The notes under the pieces were generated by a model, which worked only from the letters and a program-made list of their open reading frames with translations, did not search any database and had not been told where the DNA came from. DNA of 64,000 bases from an uncultured beta proteobacterium (GTDB taxonomy: Bacteria; Pseudomonadota; Gammaproteobacteria; Burkholderiales; Burkholderiaceae_C): NCBI GenBank assembly GCA_903905735.1, contig CAIVHU010000231.1, positions 46,429 to 110,428 of the forward strand. Direction: 5' to 3'. Position numbers and translations under genes: made by a program. The stretch's first letter is position 1, and every line of letters begins with the position of its first letter. Positions 26,608 through 36,476 of the stretch are shown piece by piece.

Positions 26608-27324
26608 TCAAAGTTGGGTGAGTTGCATCAGGGCCTCGCGGTTGCGTATCACTACGCCGCCGGCTTCGATGCGGATGGTGTCCTCGCGCTCCATGGCCTT
26701 GAGTTCCTGGTTGACGCGCTGGCGCGACGCGCCCAGCAGCTGGGCGAGCTCTTCCTGCGCCAGTTGCAGGCCAATGCGAACTTCAGGCGCGTCGCTGAGC
26801 GATAGCACGCCGTAAGAGCGCGCCAGGTGCAGCAGCTGCTTGGCCAGTCGGGCGCGCAAGGGCAGGGTGTTGAGGTCTTCCACCAAGCCGTAGAGTTGGC
26901 GGATGCGCCGGGCGTGCAGGCGCAGCAGGGCTTCATACAACTCGCTGTGCTGCGCCAGAATCTTGGTGAAATCGGCTCGGGCCACGCACAGGGTGGTGGT
27001 GTCGCCGTGCGCGTAGGCGTCATGCGTGCGGCGGTCACCGTCAAAAATGGCCACATCACCAAACCAGATGCCAGGCTCGACATAGGTCAGCGTGATCAGC
27101 TTGCCGGAGATGGCGGTGGAACTCACCCGCACCGCCCCTTTGGCGCAGGCCAGCCACTCCTGCGGCTGGTCGCCCCGGGCGGTGATCAGCTCACCGTCTG
27201 GGTAGCGCTTGACATAGGCGCAGCGCAGGATGTCGTGTTTGAGTGACGGTGACAGGCTGGCAAACCAGCGTCCGGCGTTGATGGCGGCACGCTCTTCGAG
27301 GGTCAGGGTGGGGTCATTCATCAC
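26608..27324 (-). CDS. Crp/Fnr-family transcription regulator
   Basis: 238 residues. A cyclic-nucleotide-binding-like beta roll occupies about 15-135 (GRWFASLSPSLKHDIL, YVEPGIWFGDVAIFDGDRRTHDA), then the C helix and an HTH_Crp domain (about 150-230) with LGASRQRVNQELKAM as recognition helix region. No cysteine cluster for an iron-sulfur centre is visible, so it is not Fnr proper. It lies 15 bp upstream of the kinase and dehydrogenase genes and probably controls them. Start could be at 27324 or 27321. Confidence 0.88.
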   Translation of the reverse strand: MMNDPTLTLEERAAINAGRWFASLSPSLKHDILRCAYVKRYPDGELITARGDQPQEWLACAKGAVRVSSTAISGKLITLTYVEPGIWFGDVAIFDGDRRTHDAYAHGDTTTLCVARADFTKILAQHSELYEALLRLHARRIRQLYGLVEDLNTLPLRARLAKQLLHLARSYGVLSLSDAPEVRIGLQLAQEELAQLLGASRQRVNQELKAMEREDTIRIEAGGVVIRNREALMQLTQL

Positions 27325-27394
27325 CTGCCATGTTAGCGACAGAAAACCACCCGGTTGTCACCTGCGCGACGCTGGCAGGCAAATTTGCGTCAGT

Positions 27395-28402
27395 TCAGCG
27401 CCTGACCTGCAAGGCGCCGGGGTTGACGATGTTGGTCGGCCGCCCCTTGATGAAATTCACCACGTTGTCAAAGGCGGCACCGAAATACATCTCGTAGCTG
27501 TCAAGCTCCACATAACCGATGTGCGGTGTGCACACGCAGTTTTCCAGGCGCAGCAAGGCGTGGCCTTGCAAAATCGGCTCGGACTCGTAGACGTCCACCG
27601 CCGCCATGCCGGGGCGGCCTCGGTTCAGTGCGCCCAGCAGCGCGTCCGGCTTGATTAGCTCAGCCCGCGAGATGTTGACAAAAAGTGAGGTGGGCTTCAT
27701 TTTGGCGAGATCCTCGGCGCTGACGAGGCCGGTCGTTTCCTCGTTCAAACGCAGGTGCAGGGACAGCACATCACACTGTTCAAACAGCTCGTCGCGTGTG
27801 CTGGTCACCTCAAAGCCGTCGAGCACGGCGCGCTCGCGCGAGGGCGCACGGCCCCAGACCAGCACCCGCATACCAAACGCCCGGCCATAACCCGCCACCA
27901 GTTGACCAATGCGGCCATAACCCCAAATGCCTAGGGTGCGACCTCGCAAGGTGGTGCCCAGGCCAAAATTCGAAGGCATGCCGCTGGACTTCAACCCCGA
28001 CTGCTGCCAAGCTCCATGCTTGAGATTGCCAATGTATTGGGGCAGGCGCCGCATGGCCGCCATGATCAGCGCCCAGGCCAGCTCAGCCGGTGCCACGGGT
28101 GAGCCAGTACCTTCGGCCACGGCAATGCCGCGCTCGGTGCAGGCATTGACATCCAGGTGCGAGCCAACGCGACCAGTTTGTGCTACCAGCTTGAGCTTGG
28201 GCAGCTTTTCAATCACGGCACGCGGCAAATGCGTGCGCTCGCGGTTGAGCACAATCACGTCGGCATCTTTGAGCCGAACCGACAACTGCCCCAGCCCTTT
28301 CACCGTGTTGGTATAAACCTTGGCCTGGTAGGGCTCCAGCTTGGCCGCACAGACCAGTTTGCGTACGGCATCCTGATAGTCATCCAAAATCACAATATTC
28401 AT
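27395..28402 (-). CDS. D-2-hydroxyacid dehydrogenase
   Basis: 335 residues, NAD-dependent. The Rossmann motif is GIWGYGRIGQLVAGYG, and the catalytic Arg, Glu and His appear in FVNISRAELI, DVYESEPI and CTPHIGYVE. The start at MNIVILDDYQD was chosen over an upstream in-frame codon that gives unlike sequence. The substrate cannot be told from sequence; glyoxylate/phosphoglycerate-type reductases share the fold. It faces away from the Crp gene's start across 70 bp, on the same strand, as an upstream neighbour. Confidence 0.88.
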   Translation of the reverse strand: MNIVILDDYQDAVRKLVCAAKLEPYQAKVYTNTVKGLGQLSVRLKDADVIVLNRERTHLPRAVIEKLPKLKLVAQTGRVGSHLDVNACTERGIAVAEGTGSPVAPAELAWALIMAAMRRLPQYIGNLKHGAWQQSGLKSSGMPSNFGLGTTLRGRTLGIWGYGRIGQLVAGYGRAFGMRVLVWGRAPSRERAVLDGFEVTSTRDELFEQCDVLSLHLRLNEETTGLVSAEDLAKMKPTSLFVNISRAELIKPDALLGALNRGRPGMAAVDVYESEPILQGHALLRLENCVCTPHIGYVELDSYEMYFGAAFDNVVNFIKGRPTNIVNPGALQVRR

Positions 28403-28534
28403 GGCGCCGATTGTGCCTTGGCTCGGTCGGCTTGACTGACTGCAGTATCGGGAATGAACAACATTTACCCACATGCAGTACCACCAACAGCGCTGGCCAA
28501 GGTGCTGGCCAAGCGGTTTGCCCAGGCCTGCCGC

Positions 28535-28882
28535 TCAGTGCTGCAGCGCCTCGCGGGCGGCCAGTCGGTCCAGTTCGGCGCACACATCAGCCATGCGCCC
28601 CGAAATGCGCAAACGCCCTGACTGCGTCGGACTTTGGCCAGCTTCCATCACCTGTAGCACGCGCACTGGCCTGCTTGGCGCTGCTGTGTTGCTGACCGCG
28701 TGCACCTCTTCGGATGGGGTGCGCAGGATGGGGGTTTTGGCCAGCGCTGGCACGCCAACCCACTTGGGCCGGGCCACTGGCGTGGTTAGGGGTTGCAAGG
28801 GTTGCCCCGGCTTGGCCATCAGCCATTGCCAAAGCACCTTGAACGAGTTCATGACAGGGGAGGTGTTGAGCGCGTTGTTCAT
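28535..28882 (-). CDS. small conserved protein downstream of lexA, function unknown
   Basis: 115 residues, Pro/Ala/Val-rich in the middle, with a conserved-looking C-terminal helix RLRISGRMADVCAELDRLA. No signal peptide. It is on the lexA strand, 72 bp after lexA, and could be SOS-regulated through lexA read-through. The start may be at 28882 or 28897. I recall that C-terminal motif in Burkholderiales hypothetical proteins but know no function. Helix-only content and a WQWL segment could mean a protein-binding role. Confidence 0.6.
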   Translation of the reverse strand: MNNALNTSPVMNSFKVLWQWLMAKPGQPLQPLTTPVARPKWVGVPALAKTPILRTPSEEVHAVSNTAAPSRPVRVLQVMEAGQSPTQSGRLRISGRMADVCAELDRLAAREALQH

Positions 28883-28954
28883 GGTGCGGTCTTTCACGGA
28901 CGGGGTGAGACGAGGGGCTGGCTGGCAAAACGGGCAAGTGGGGGATCTAGTGGC

Positions 28955-29629
28955 TTACATCAGCATGGTGTTGCGGATCAGGCCAACGGCCAGGCCTTCA
29001 ATCTCGAAAGGCTCGCCAGGTTCGACCAGAATGGTCTGGTAGTCAGGGTTTTCGGGGTGCAACTCAATGGTGTTTTTGTTGCGCATAAAGCGTTTGACGG
29101 TGACTTCATCACCCAGACGAGCCACCACGATCTGGCCGTTTTTGGCATCACGGGTGGTTTGCACGGCCAGCAGATCGCCGTCCATGATGCCTGCGTCCCG
29201 CATGGACATGCCGCGCACCTTCAGCAGGTAATCCGGCTTGCGCTGGAACAGGCTGCTTTCGACGTAATAGGTTTTGTCCACATGCTCTTGCGCCAGGATC
29301 GGTGAGCCTGCTGCCACCCGGCCAATCAGCGGCAAAGCCAATTGCGCCAAGGCCGCCAGGGGCGAGGCCAACTGCGCGCTACGCGACTCATTGATGGAAC
29401 GTAAGGCATCGCTGCGCAGCCGAATGCCGCGCGAGGTGCCGCTGACCAACTCGATCGCCCCTTTGCGCGCCAGGGCCTGCAAATGTTCTTCAGCGGCGTT
29501 GGCCGATTTGAAGCCCAGCTCTGTGGCAATCTCGGCCCGTGTGGGCGGCGCACCGGTGCGGGCGATGGCACTCTGGATAAGATCCAGAATCTGCTGCTGG
29601 CGGTCTGTCAGTTTGGGGCGGTTGAGCAT
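28955..29629 (-). CDS. lexA: LexA, SOS repressor and self-cleaving protease
   Basis: 224 residues. The winged-helix DNA-binding domain is N-terminal ([16 protein letters not shown] and [20 protein letters not shown]); the peptidase S24 domain has the cleavage site Ala-Gly in GRVAAGSP, the catalytic Ser in [10 protein letters not shown] and Lys in VTVKRFMR. The start at MLNRPKLT suits the family. Two tandem LexA boxes lie 51-85 bp upstream, showing autoregulation. Activated RecA would trigger its cleavage. Confidence 0.96.
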   Translation of the reverse strand: MLNRPKLTDRQQQILDLIQSAIARTGAPPTRAEIATELGFKSANAAEEHLQALARKGAIELVSGTSRGIRLRSDALRSINESRSAQLASPLAALAQLALPLIGRVAAGSPILAQEHVDKTYYVESSLFQRKPDYLLKVRGMSMRDAGIMDGDLLAVQTTRDAKNGQIVVARLGDEVTVKRFMRNKNTIELHPENPDYQTILVEPGEPFEIEGLAVGLIRNTMLM

Positions 29630-29679
29630 GATGACTCCTGGTGGTGGCTTGGGGATAAACATAACTGGCATTAAAAACA

Positions 29680-29695
29680 CTGTTTTCTTGTCCAG
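29680..29695. promoter_or_regulatory. lexA: LexA (SOS) box 1
   Basis: CTGTTTTCTTGTCCAG fits CTG-N10-CAG. It lies 51 bp upstream of the lexA start, four bases from a second box. The inner bases are AT-rich only in part, so this may be the weaker site. Confidence 0.75.
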
Positions 29696-29698
29696 TAA

Positions 29699-29714
29699 CT
29701 GTATTTTTAATCAG
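29699..29714. promoter_or_regulatory. lexA: LexA (SOS) box 2
   Basis: CTGTATTTTTAATCAG is a near-ideal SOS box (CTGTAT, AT core, CAG). It is 70 bp upstream of lexA and 17 bp before the asparaginase start on the other strand, so LexA bound here could also cover the start region of that gene. Confidence 0.9.
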
Positions 29715-29731
29715 TTTTTGAAAGCTCGCAA

Positions 29732-30724
29732 GTGGAATCTGATCAAATTTCAAAAAATATCGTCGTGCTGGGCACCGGGGGCACCATTGCGGGCACGGCC
29801 AGCAACGCGTCAGACAACATCGGCTACACCGCCGCACAGGTGGGCGTGGCGCAGCTGCTGGCCAGCGTGCCGGGTTTGCGCAGCGTGTTGCAAGGGGTGG
29901 AGCTGCTCAGCGAGCAGGTGGCGCAGGTGGACAGCAAGGACATGTCGTTTGACATCTGGCGGACCTTGGCGCAGCGTGTGGCGTACCACTTGGCGCAGGC
30001 CGACCTGACGGGGGTTGTCATCACCCATGGCACCGACACGCTGGAAGAGACCGCCTATTTTTTGCACGCGGTTTTGCCGCGTGAACTGATCAACGCCAAG
30101 CCTGTGGTGCTGACCTGCGCCATGCGGCCCGCCTCTGCCCAAAACCCGGACGGTCCGCAAAACCTGATGGACGCGGTGGCCGTGGCCCTGACTTCGGGCG
30201 CGCATGGCGTAGTGGCGGTGTGCGCGGGCACGGTGCACACCGGCCTGGAGGTGCAAAAGGCCCACACCTATAAGCTCGATGCCTTCACGTCAGGCGATGC
30301 TGGCCCATTGGCCTATATGGAAGAAGGGCAAGTCAGATTGATAAGAAATTGGCCTCTAGACCCTATGGATAAAGCGCGGGTAGCTATCAAAGATATATCT
30401 GAAGCAGATCTCTGGCCACGCGTCGAGATCCTCATGAACTATGCCGGGTGTGGCGGCGAGGTGGTTGATGCCCTGCTGCGCCCTTGTGACGGCGTGGCAC
30501 CTCTGCGCGGACTGGTCGTGGCGGGCACGGGCAACGGCACGCTGCACCAGGGTCTGGAGGCAGCGTTACGCAGGGCGGTACAGGCGGGGGTGAAAGTGGT
30601 TCGATCCACCCGCTGCGCCAATGGTCGCGTGCTGCCGGTGGCGGGCAGCGAGTTTGTCGACTCGGGCGGCTTGTCGCCGGTGAAAGCGCGGGTGGCGCTG
30701 ATGCTGGAACTGATGGGCTGTTGA
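29732..30724 (+). CDS. L-asparaginase
   Basis: 330 residues. Both catalytic threonine motifs are present: LGTGGTIAGTAS (about 13-24) and VITHGTDTLEETAYF (about 89-103), and GLVVAGTGNGTLH is the typical C-domain turn. No signal peptide is evident, so it is probably cytoplasmic. The start is a GTG; no ATG is near. Residues about 204-222 (RNWPLDPMDKARVAI) are encoded by a copy of the dispersed repeat and look like an insertion relative to the family. It is divergent from lexA. Confidence 0.9.
   Translation: MESDQISKNIVVLGTGGTIAGTASNASDNIGYTAAQVGVAQLLASVPGLRSVLQGVELLSEQVAQVDSKDMSFDIWRTLAQRVAYHLAQADLTGVVITHGTDTLEETAYFLHAVLPRELINAKPVVLTCAMRPASAQNPDGPQNLMDAVAVALTSGAHGVVAVCAGTVHTGLEVQKAHTYKLDAFTSGDAGPLAYMEEGQVRLIRNWPLDPMDKARVAIKDISEADLWPRVEILMNYAGCGGEVVDALLRPCDGVAPLRGLVVAGTGNGTLHQGLEAALRRAVQAGVKVVRSTRCANGRVLPVAGSEFVDSGGLSPVKARVALMLELMGC
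30343..30397 (+). repeat. dispersed repeat copy inside the asparaginase gene
   Basis: AAGAAATTGGCCTCTAGACC followed by CTATGGATAAAGCGCGGGTA and GCTATCAAAGATATATC. It is in frame in asparaginase and its middle matches the copy in mshQ codon by codon. Confidence 0.85.
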
Positions 30725-30776
30725 GGCACTTCCCTGAGGGTTGCCATAGCCACCCACACTGGCATCGGTCATAAAA

Positions 30777-30808
30777 AAAGCCTGACACCCTCGCGGGCAT
30801 CAGGCTTT
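30777..30808 (-). terminator. terminator after adk (and possibly the asparaginase gene)
   Basis: Stem AAAGCCTGA and TCAGGCTTT with a 14-nt loop; on the minus strand the T tract is at 30773-30779. It lies between two convergent genes. Confidence 0.85.
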
Positions 30809-30828
30809 GCAGAACCGGAATCGGTGGT

Positions 30829-31503
<675 letters not shown>

Positions 31504-31600
31504 TTATAAAAATTGAAAGCGGTTCGGGCACCCATTTGTGACGGGCCAACAGTCTGACACATTAACACCCAAGAATAGCATGCGATCCCTGTGGAATGGC

Positions 31601-32365
31601 TTACGCCACAGGGGCTAGCGCAGCGAAATGTTGCCGGACACGCGCCAGGTCTTCGGGCGTGTCCACCCCCGCGCCAGGCGCCTGATCGGTGATGTGTACG
31701 GCGATGTGATAACCGTGCCACAGCGCACGCAGTTGTTCCAGCGATTCGGTCAATTCGATCGGGGCCTGGCTGAGGCTGGGAAAGGCCCGCAAAAAGCCAA
31801 CCCGGTAACCGTAAATGCCAATGTGGCGTAGCGGGGCAGGGTGCGGCAACCGGTCTGGCGCGTCGCGCGGGTAGGCGATGGGCGCGCGGCTGAAGTACAG
31901 GCCCATTTTCTGCGCGTCGAGCACCACCTTGACCACGTTGGGATTGTGAAAATCCGCTACAGAGTCAATAGCGTGAGCCGCAGTGCTCATCTGGGCTTCC
32001 GGCGTATTTTGTAACAAACTGGCGACGGCAGAGACCAACGCCGGGTCGATCAGCGGCTCGTCGCCCTGCACGTTGACCACGATCTCGTCATCCGCCAGGC
32101 CCAGCAGGGCGCAGGCCTCGGCCAACCGGTCCGAGCCGGAGGGGTGATCGGCGCGGGTCAGCACCGCATCCACCCCATGCGACTGGCAGGCGGCCACGAT
32201 CTGCCGGCTGTCTGCGGCCACCACGACGCGCGGTTTCGTGCCATCGATAGACAGCACGCGCTGTGCGACGCGTACCACCATCGGCACACCCGCAATGTCC
32301 GCCAGCGGCTTGTCGGGCAGACGTGTGGAAGCCAGACGGGCAGGGATCAGAACGGTGAAAGTCAA
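31601..32365 (-). CDS. kdsB: 3-deoxy-manno-octulosonate cytidylyltransferase (CMP-Kdo synthetase)
   Basis: 254 residues. [20 protein letters not shown] is the CTP-binding start, [12 protein letters not shown] holds the metal-binding Asp, and [13 protein letters not shown] sequence ([13 protein letters not shown]) is the Kdo site. It activates Kdo for lipopolysaccharide core synthesis. It overlaps the Trm112 gene by 4 bp. The neighbours lpxK and exbB/exbD suit an envelope operon. Confidence 0.95.
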   Translation of the reverse strand: MTFTVLIPARLASTRLPDKPLADIAGVPMVVRVAQRVLSIDGTKPRVVVAADSRQIVAACQSHGVDAVLTRADHPSGSDRLAEACALLGLADDEIVVNVQGDEPLIDPALVSAVASLLQNTPEAQMSTAAHAIDSVADFHNPNVVKVVLDAQKMGLYFSRAPIAYPRDAPDRLPHPAPLRHIGIYGYRVGFLRAFPSLSQAPIELTESLEQLRALWHGYHIAVHITDQAPGAGVDTPEDLARVRQHFAALAPVA

Positions 32366-32544
32366 AGACCAAGTTCCTCATCTGTAAGGGTGCGGGCTTC
32401 GTTTTCGAGCAGGATCGGAATGCCGTCGCGCACCGGGTAGGCCAGGCGGGCGCTGCGCGAGGTGAGCTCCTGCGTCTCGCGGTTGTATTCAAGCGGTCCT
32501 TTGGTGACCGGGCAAACCAGCAGTTCAATGAGTCGTGTGTCCAT
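32362..32544 (-). CDS. Trm112-family small protein
   Basis: 60 residues, [20 protein letters not shown]..., the Trm112 (UPF0434/YcaR-like) zinc-ribbon-like fold but with only one cysteine visible (LLVCPVTKG). In many Gram-negatives it lies in the lpxK-kdsB pair, as here. Its role is not well defined. It overlaps kdsB by 4 bp. Confidence 0.93.
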   Translation of the reverse strand: MDTRLIELLVCPVTKGPLEYNRETQELTSRSARLAYPVRDGIPILLENEARTLTDEELGL

Positions 32545-32561
32545 GGCGTGATGATAACTTC

Positions 32562-33614
32562 TCAGGTGGGTTGGACAGGGTTCAGCAGGGCATCCGTGAG
32601 GCGGTCAAAGGCTACCCAAAACTCATTCGGCAGCACTGAAATCAGCGGCACCGTCAGCGCATCGGGGCACAGCGGCCATAGCTTGACTGCATCTTTTTCG
32701 GTACAAATCAGCCTGTAGCCCTTGTATTCACTTGGCAACCAGCTCTTGAAATCATAGTGATCAGGCAACGCCAGGGTGCGTGCCAGTGTCAGCCCCTTGG
32801 CGCGCAGCATGGTGAAAAAAACCTCTGGCTGGGCGATGGCGGCCAGCGCCAGCAGCGGCTTGGTGGCCTCGTTGGTCTCGCTCGACGCGGTTGGCGCATC
32901 GGTCAGGCTGGCCAGCGAAACCTGCACGCCAGTGGCTGTGATGGCGTGGTCGGCCAGTTTGCGCTGCGTTCGAAAACCCTCAAAGGCGGGCAGGGTGCCC
33001 GAGCGCAGCACCAGATCCAGTTTGCGCGGCCAGGGCTCGCGCAAGGGGCCGGCCGGCAGCAAAAAACCGTTGCCCACGCCCCGGTCGTCAAACACGCCGA
33101 TCTCCAGGTCGCGATGCAGCGCCAAGTGCTGCAGGCCGTCGTCGCTCAGGATGATTTGGGTGCCAGGGTGGCGCTTCAGCAGGGCTTGTCCGGCCTCGAT
33201 GCGCCGTTTGGCCACAAACACCGGCGCGCTGGTGCGGCGGTGAATCAGTGCAGGCTCGTCGCCCACCTCTTGCGCGGTGCGTTGGCGGGTGACCTCCTGA
33301 CAGCCGGGCGTGCTGCGCCCATAACCGCGTGAAATCACCCCGACCCGGATGCCGCGCTGCAGCAAATGTTCCACCAGCGCGATCACCACCGGGGTTTTGC
33401 CTGCGCCCCCGGCCACCACATTGCCGATGATCACCACCGGTGCGGCCACGCGTTGCGCCGTGAAAATACCCCAGCGGTAAAGCCCGGTGCGGGCAGCGAT
33501 CAGCAACCCGTACAGCAAAGACAGAGGCCACAGCAGCCAGGCCAGCAGCCCGCGCTGCGTCCAGGCGCGCAGCAGGGTTTGCTGCCAGGCGGGCGTGGGC
33601 GAAGGTGCAGACAT
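32562..33614 (-). CDS. lpxK: tetraacyldisaccharide 4'-kinase LpxK
   Basis: 350 residues. A hydrophobic N-terminus ([15 protein letters not shown]) would place it at the inner membrane. Walker A is [12 protein letters not shown] and the signature [21 protein letters not shown] follows, both strong for LpxK. It phosphorylates the lipid A precursor at the 4' position. It is 104 bp after exbD and 17 bp before the Trm112 gene. Confidence 0.95.
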   Translation of the reverse strand: MSAPSPTPAWQQTLLRAWTQRGLLAWLLWPLSLLYGLLIAARTGLYRWGIFTAQRVAAPVVIIGNVVAGGAGKTPVVIALVEHLLQRGIRVGVISRGYGRSTPGCQEVTRQRTAQEVGDEPALIHRRTSAPVFVAKRRIEAGQALLKRHPGTQIILSDDGLQHLALHRDLEIGVFDDRGVGNGFLLPAGPLREPWPRKLDLVLRSGTLPAFEGFRTQRKLADHAITATGVQVSLASLTDAPTASSETNEATKPLLALAAIAQPEVFFTMLRAKGLTLARTLALPDHYDFKSWLPSEYKGYRLICTEKDAVKLWPLCPDALTVPLISVLPNEFWVAFDRLTDALLNPVQPT

Positions 33615-33718
33615 GGCGGGTGCGACGGGTTGCGAATTCAGACGGTCGGCGGGTCGGAGTGTGCCTTCAGTCTTGACACCGCACGCATCGGGCTGGAGGC
33701 GGCTGCCCTGCTGCAGGG

Positions 33719-34147
33719 CTAATCGCCGCCGGCGCCACTGGACGATTGGGTGGCAAAGGTGATTTGCGTCAACCCAACGCGCCTGGCCGCTTCCATCACG
33801 GTGATGACGGATTGGTGCCGGGCGGCGGCATCGGCGTAGATGATGATCACCGAATCCTTGCCCGCTTTGGCACCTGCCTGCAGCGCGTCAGCCAGTTCGG
33901 CCACCGTGCGCCCCAGCACCGGCACCTTGTTGACGCTGTAAGTGCCCTCGCTGCTGACCGAGACCAGCACTTCTTTGGGGTAGTCGCGCTGGGCCTCGGT
34001 ATCGGCTACCGGCAGGCGCAATTGCAGTTCGGTGAACTTGCTGTAGGTGGTGGAGAGCATCAAAAAGATCAAAATCACCAGCAGCACGTCGATGAACGGG
34101 ATCAGATTGATCTCGGGCTCTTCCTTGGGGCGGGGGCGGAAATTCAT
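33719..34147 (-). CDS. exbD: ExbD/TolR-family protein
   Basis: 142 residues with an N-terminal tail ([20 protein letters not shown]), one membrane helix with the conserved Asp ([20 protein letters not shown]) and a periplasmic domain ending DSVIIIYAD. With ExbB it energises TonB or a similar outer-membrane system. Which partner it has cannot be told: no tonB or tolA is near. It starts 3 bp after exbB. Confidence 0.9.
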   Translation of the reverse strand: MNFRPRPKEEPEINLIPFIDVLLVILIFLMLSTTYSKFTELQLRLPVADTEAQRDYPKEVLVSVSSEGTYSVNKVPVLGRTVAELADALQAGAKAGKDSVIIIYADAAARHQSVITVMEAARRVGLTQITFATQSSSGAGGD

Positions 34148-34150
34148 GGC

Positions 34151-34768
34151 TTATTTTCGCAAACTGATCAGGTGGCGTGCCAGATGCTCGGCAGCCAGTT
34201 CCAGCGTCAGCAAATAGTCATCCACCCGGGCCCGGAAGTAGCGCCAGAAAATCAGCGACGGGATCGCCACGATCAAACCGAACGCCGTGTTGTAAAGCGC
34301 CACCGAGATACCGTGTGCCAACTGTGCCGGGTTGCCGCCAGTGGGTGTCTGCGAGCCAAAAATCTCGATCATGCCGACCACCGTGCCAAACAGGCCCATC
34401 AGCGGCGCGGCCGAGGCGATGGTGGCCAGCGCGCTCAGGTAGCGCTCCAGCCGGTGCGCCACCAGGCGGCCAGTGCCTTCCATACCGGCGCGCAATTCTT
34501 CGTCGCTGCAGCGCGGGTTGTTGGTCAGCAGGCGCAGACCGCTGGCCAGCACCTCGCCCAGGGCCGAGCTTTTTTCCAGTTGGCTGACAACATCCGGCCC
34601 GGGCACGCCATTGCGGGTCACAGCCATGACTTCGTCAAGCAGCTTGGGTGGAGCGACCTTGGAGACTTTGAGGCTGATGAAACGCTCGATCACCAGCGCC
34701 AGCGCCAGGACGGAGCAGGCAATCAAGGGCCAGATCGGCCAGCCTGCGGCTTGTATGATGGAAAACAA
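34151..34768 (-). CDS. exbB: MotA/TolQ/ExbB proton-channel family protein
   Basis: 205 residues. Membrane segments are seen at FSIIQAAGWPIWPLIACSVL near the start and two later ones (LSALATIASAAPLMGLFGTVVGMI and GISVALYNTAFGLIVAIPSL). The GLFGTVVGMI motif is typical. The start is probably a TTG at 34768, after GGAGT, giving MFSIIQAAG; a TTG at 34801 would add 11 unlike residues. It makes the proton channel with ExbD. Confidence 0.88.
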   Translation of the reverse strand: MFSIIQAAGWPIWPLIACSVLALALVIERFISLKVSKVAPPKLLDEVMAVTRNGVPGPDVVSQLEKSSALGEVLASGLRLLTNNPRCSDEELRAGMEGTGRLVAHRLERYLSALATIASAAPLMGLFGTVVGMIEIFGSQTPTGGNPAQLAHGISVALYNTAFGLIVAIPSLIFWRYFRARVDDYLLTLELAAEHLARHLISLRK

Positions 34769-35083
34769 AATGGGACTCCGCGGAAGAGATGAGCCGGGCA
34801 ATTATGGCGCAGCCCTTTGACCGTTCTGCGCGCTGGCTGCGCACAATTTCTGTGGATAACTTTGTGGAGAACCGCCTGCAGAAGTGCTCGCGAGCCGCAT
34901 GCAGACTGGCGTCTGACACGTTGATGACAATATAGGCAGCAAAATAACCAATGAAATCAATGACCTTTGACGAAAACCCGGGAGGCGTCGCTATTTTTTT
35001 AGGGCACTGGGTACTTGCAGCAAACTGTGGACGACTTGGCTTTACAAAACTTGATAAAAGGATTTTGTCAAGGGGGTTTTGTC

Positions 35084-36448
35084 ATGTTTGACATGAAAAA
35101 CACACCGGAAAAACCCCTAGTGTGGCAAGTGGGTGCGCTGTGCCGCGCCATCGCAGATGCGCTGGCGGCACGCTTTAACCCGGTGGCGGTGCGCGGCGAG
35201 TTGTCGGGCTTTTCCCGTGCGGCCAGCGGGCACTGTTATTTCACCCTGAAAGACGCCTCGGGCCAACTGCGCTGCGCCATGTTCAAACGCGCCGCCACCG
35301 GTCTGGCTTTCGCGCCGCGTGACGGCGAGCTGGTGGAAGTGACCGGCAGGCTCGGTGTCTATGAGCCGCGTGGCGACCTGCAGCTGATTGTGGAAGGCAT
35401 GAGCCGCGCCGGCCAGGGCAGCCTGTTCGAGCAATTTTTGCAGCTCAAGGCCAAGCTGGAGGCCGAGGGTCTGTTTGAGACCAGCCGCAAACGCGCCTTG
35501 CCGGTGATGCCACGCGCCATCGGGCTGGTCACCTCGCTGGGTGCGGCTGCGCTGCATGATGTGGTTACCGCGCTGCAGCGGCGGGTGCCACACATTCCGG
35601 TGGTGCTGGCAGCGGCCTCGGTGCAGGGTGCCCAGGCCCCGGCGGAGTTGATGCAGGCGCTATCTAATTTGTATCTGCTAGCGCAGGTGGGGCAAGGGCT
35701 GGAGGCTGATTTTCCTTATAAAAAGGCGCGGGGTGTGACCGTGCCGCCACCGGTGGATGTGATCCTGCTGGTGCGCGGTGGCGGTGCCATGGAAGACCTG
35801 TGGGCGTTCAATGACGAGGCGCTGGCGCGCCTGATCGCACAAAGCCCGGTGCCCGTGGTCAGCGGTGTGGGCCATGAGACCGATTTCACCATCGCCGATT
35901 TTGTGGCCGACTTGCGCGCCCCCACGCCCACGGCCGCCGCTGAACTGGTGGCCCAGCCGCGTGATGCCTGGCTGGGTGCGCTGGATGCGGTACAACGCCG
36001 TCTGCAGGATGCGCTGTACCGGCAACTGGACCGGCAAAGCCAGCGGATGGATGCAGTGTCAGCCCGGCTGGGGCGGCCTTCCGGCAGACTGGCGGGGCAG
36101 CGTTTGCGCCTGACGGCTTGCGCTCAGGGTTTGCCAAGCGCCACACGCCACAGCCTGCAAGTGCGCCAGCAGCATCTGGAGCGGCTGGCCGCGCAGTTGC
36201 CGGTAGCGCTGCAGCGCGGCCTGCAGGTACAAACTCAGAGGCTGGACCGCGCCGACTTGCGGATGGGCTTGCTCGACCCGCATCTGGTGCTGGAGCGCGG
36301 TTACGCCTGGCTCAGCGATGCGCAGGGGCACGCCATCACCCGCACCAGTCAGACGCACACCGGGCAGGCTTTGCAGGCCACCCTCATGGACGGCACGGTT
36401 GATTTAAGGGTTGCCGACCCAAAAAGCCTGAAACTTCCTACAATTTGA
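35084..36448 (+). CDS. xseA: exodeoxyribonuclease VII large subunit
   Basis: 454 residues. OB-fold N-terminus ([22 protein letters not shown]), [35 protein letters not shown] and [31 protein letters not shown] are the XseA nuclease motifs, followed by a coiled coil. It degrades single-stranded DNA with XseB, which is not in the window. AGGGGG precedes the ATG at 35084. Residues about 193-213 are encoded by a reversed repeat copy, an insertion between AELMQAL and the VDVILLV strand. Confidence 0.94.
   Translation: MFDMKNTPEKPLVWQVGALCRAIADALAARFNPVAVRGELSGFSRAASGHCYFTLKDASGQLRCAMFKRAATGLAFAPRDGELVEVTGRLGVYEPRGDLQLIVEGMSRAGQGSLFEQFLQLKAKLEAEGLFETSRKRALPVMPRAIGLVTSLGAAALHDVVTALQRRVPHIPVVLAAASVQGAQAPAELMQALSNLYLLAQVGQGLEADFPYKKARGVTVPPPVDVILLVRGGGAMEDLWAFNDEALARLIAQSPVPVVSGVGHETDFTIADFVADLRAPTPTAAAELVAQPRDAWLGALDAVQRRLQDALYRQLDRQSQRMDAVSARLGRPSGRLAGQRLRLTACAQGLPSATRHSLQVRQQHLERLAAQLPVALQRGLQVQTQRLDRADLRMGLLDPHLVLERGYAWLSDAQGHAITRTSQTHTGQALQATLMDGTVDLRVADPKSLKLPTI
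35660..35722 (-). repeat. dispersed repeat copy in reverse orientation inside xseA
   Basis: The reverse complement reads AAAATCAGCCTCCAGCCCTT then GCGCTAGCAGATACAAATTA, close to the copy at 25453 (AATCAGTCTCTAACCCTTGT, GCGCTGGCAGCTATCAAAT). It is translated as part of XseA. Confidence 0.7.
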
Positions 36449-36476
36449 TTTTTCGCAACACACTCGAGAGGAATTT

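Noticed and set aside
31950..31975. GCTACAGAGTCAATAGC in kdsB resembling the tail of the repeat copy at 61361
   Set aside because: The encoded residues align without a gap to other KdsB proteins, so it is more likely chance similarity than an inserted repeat.
33746..34792. 348-codon open frame opposite exbB and exbD
   Set aside because: Crosses two real genes in antisense; His/Gln-rich shadow sequence.
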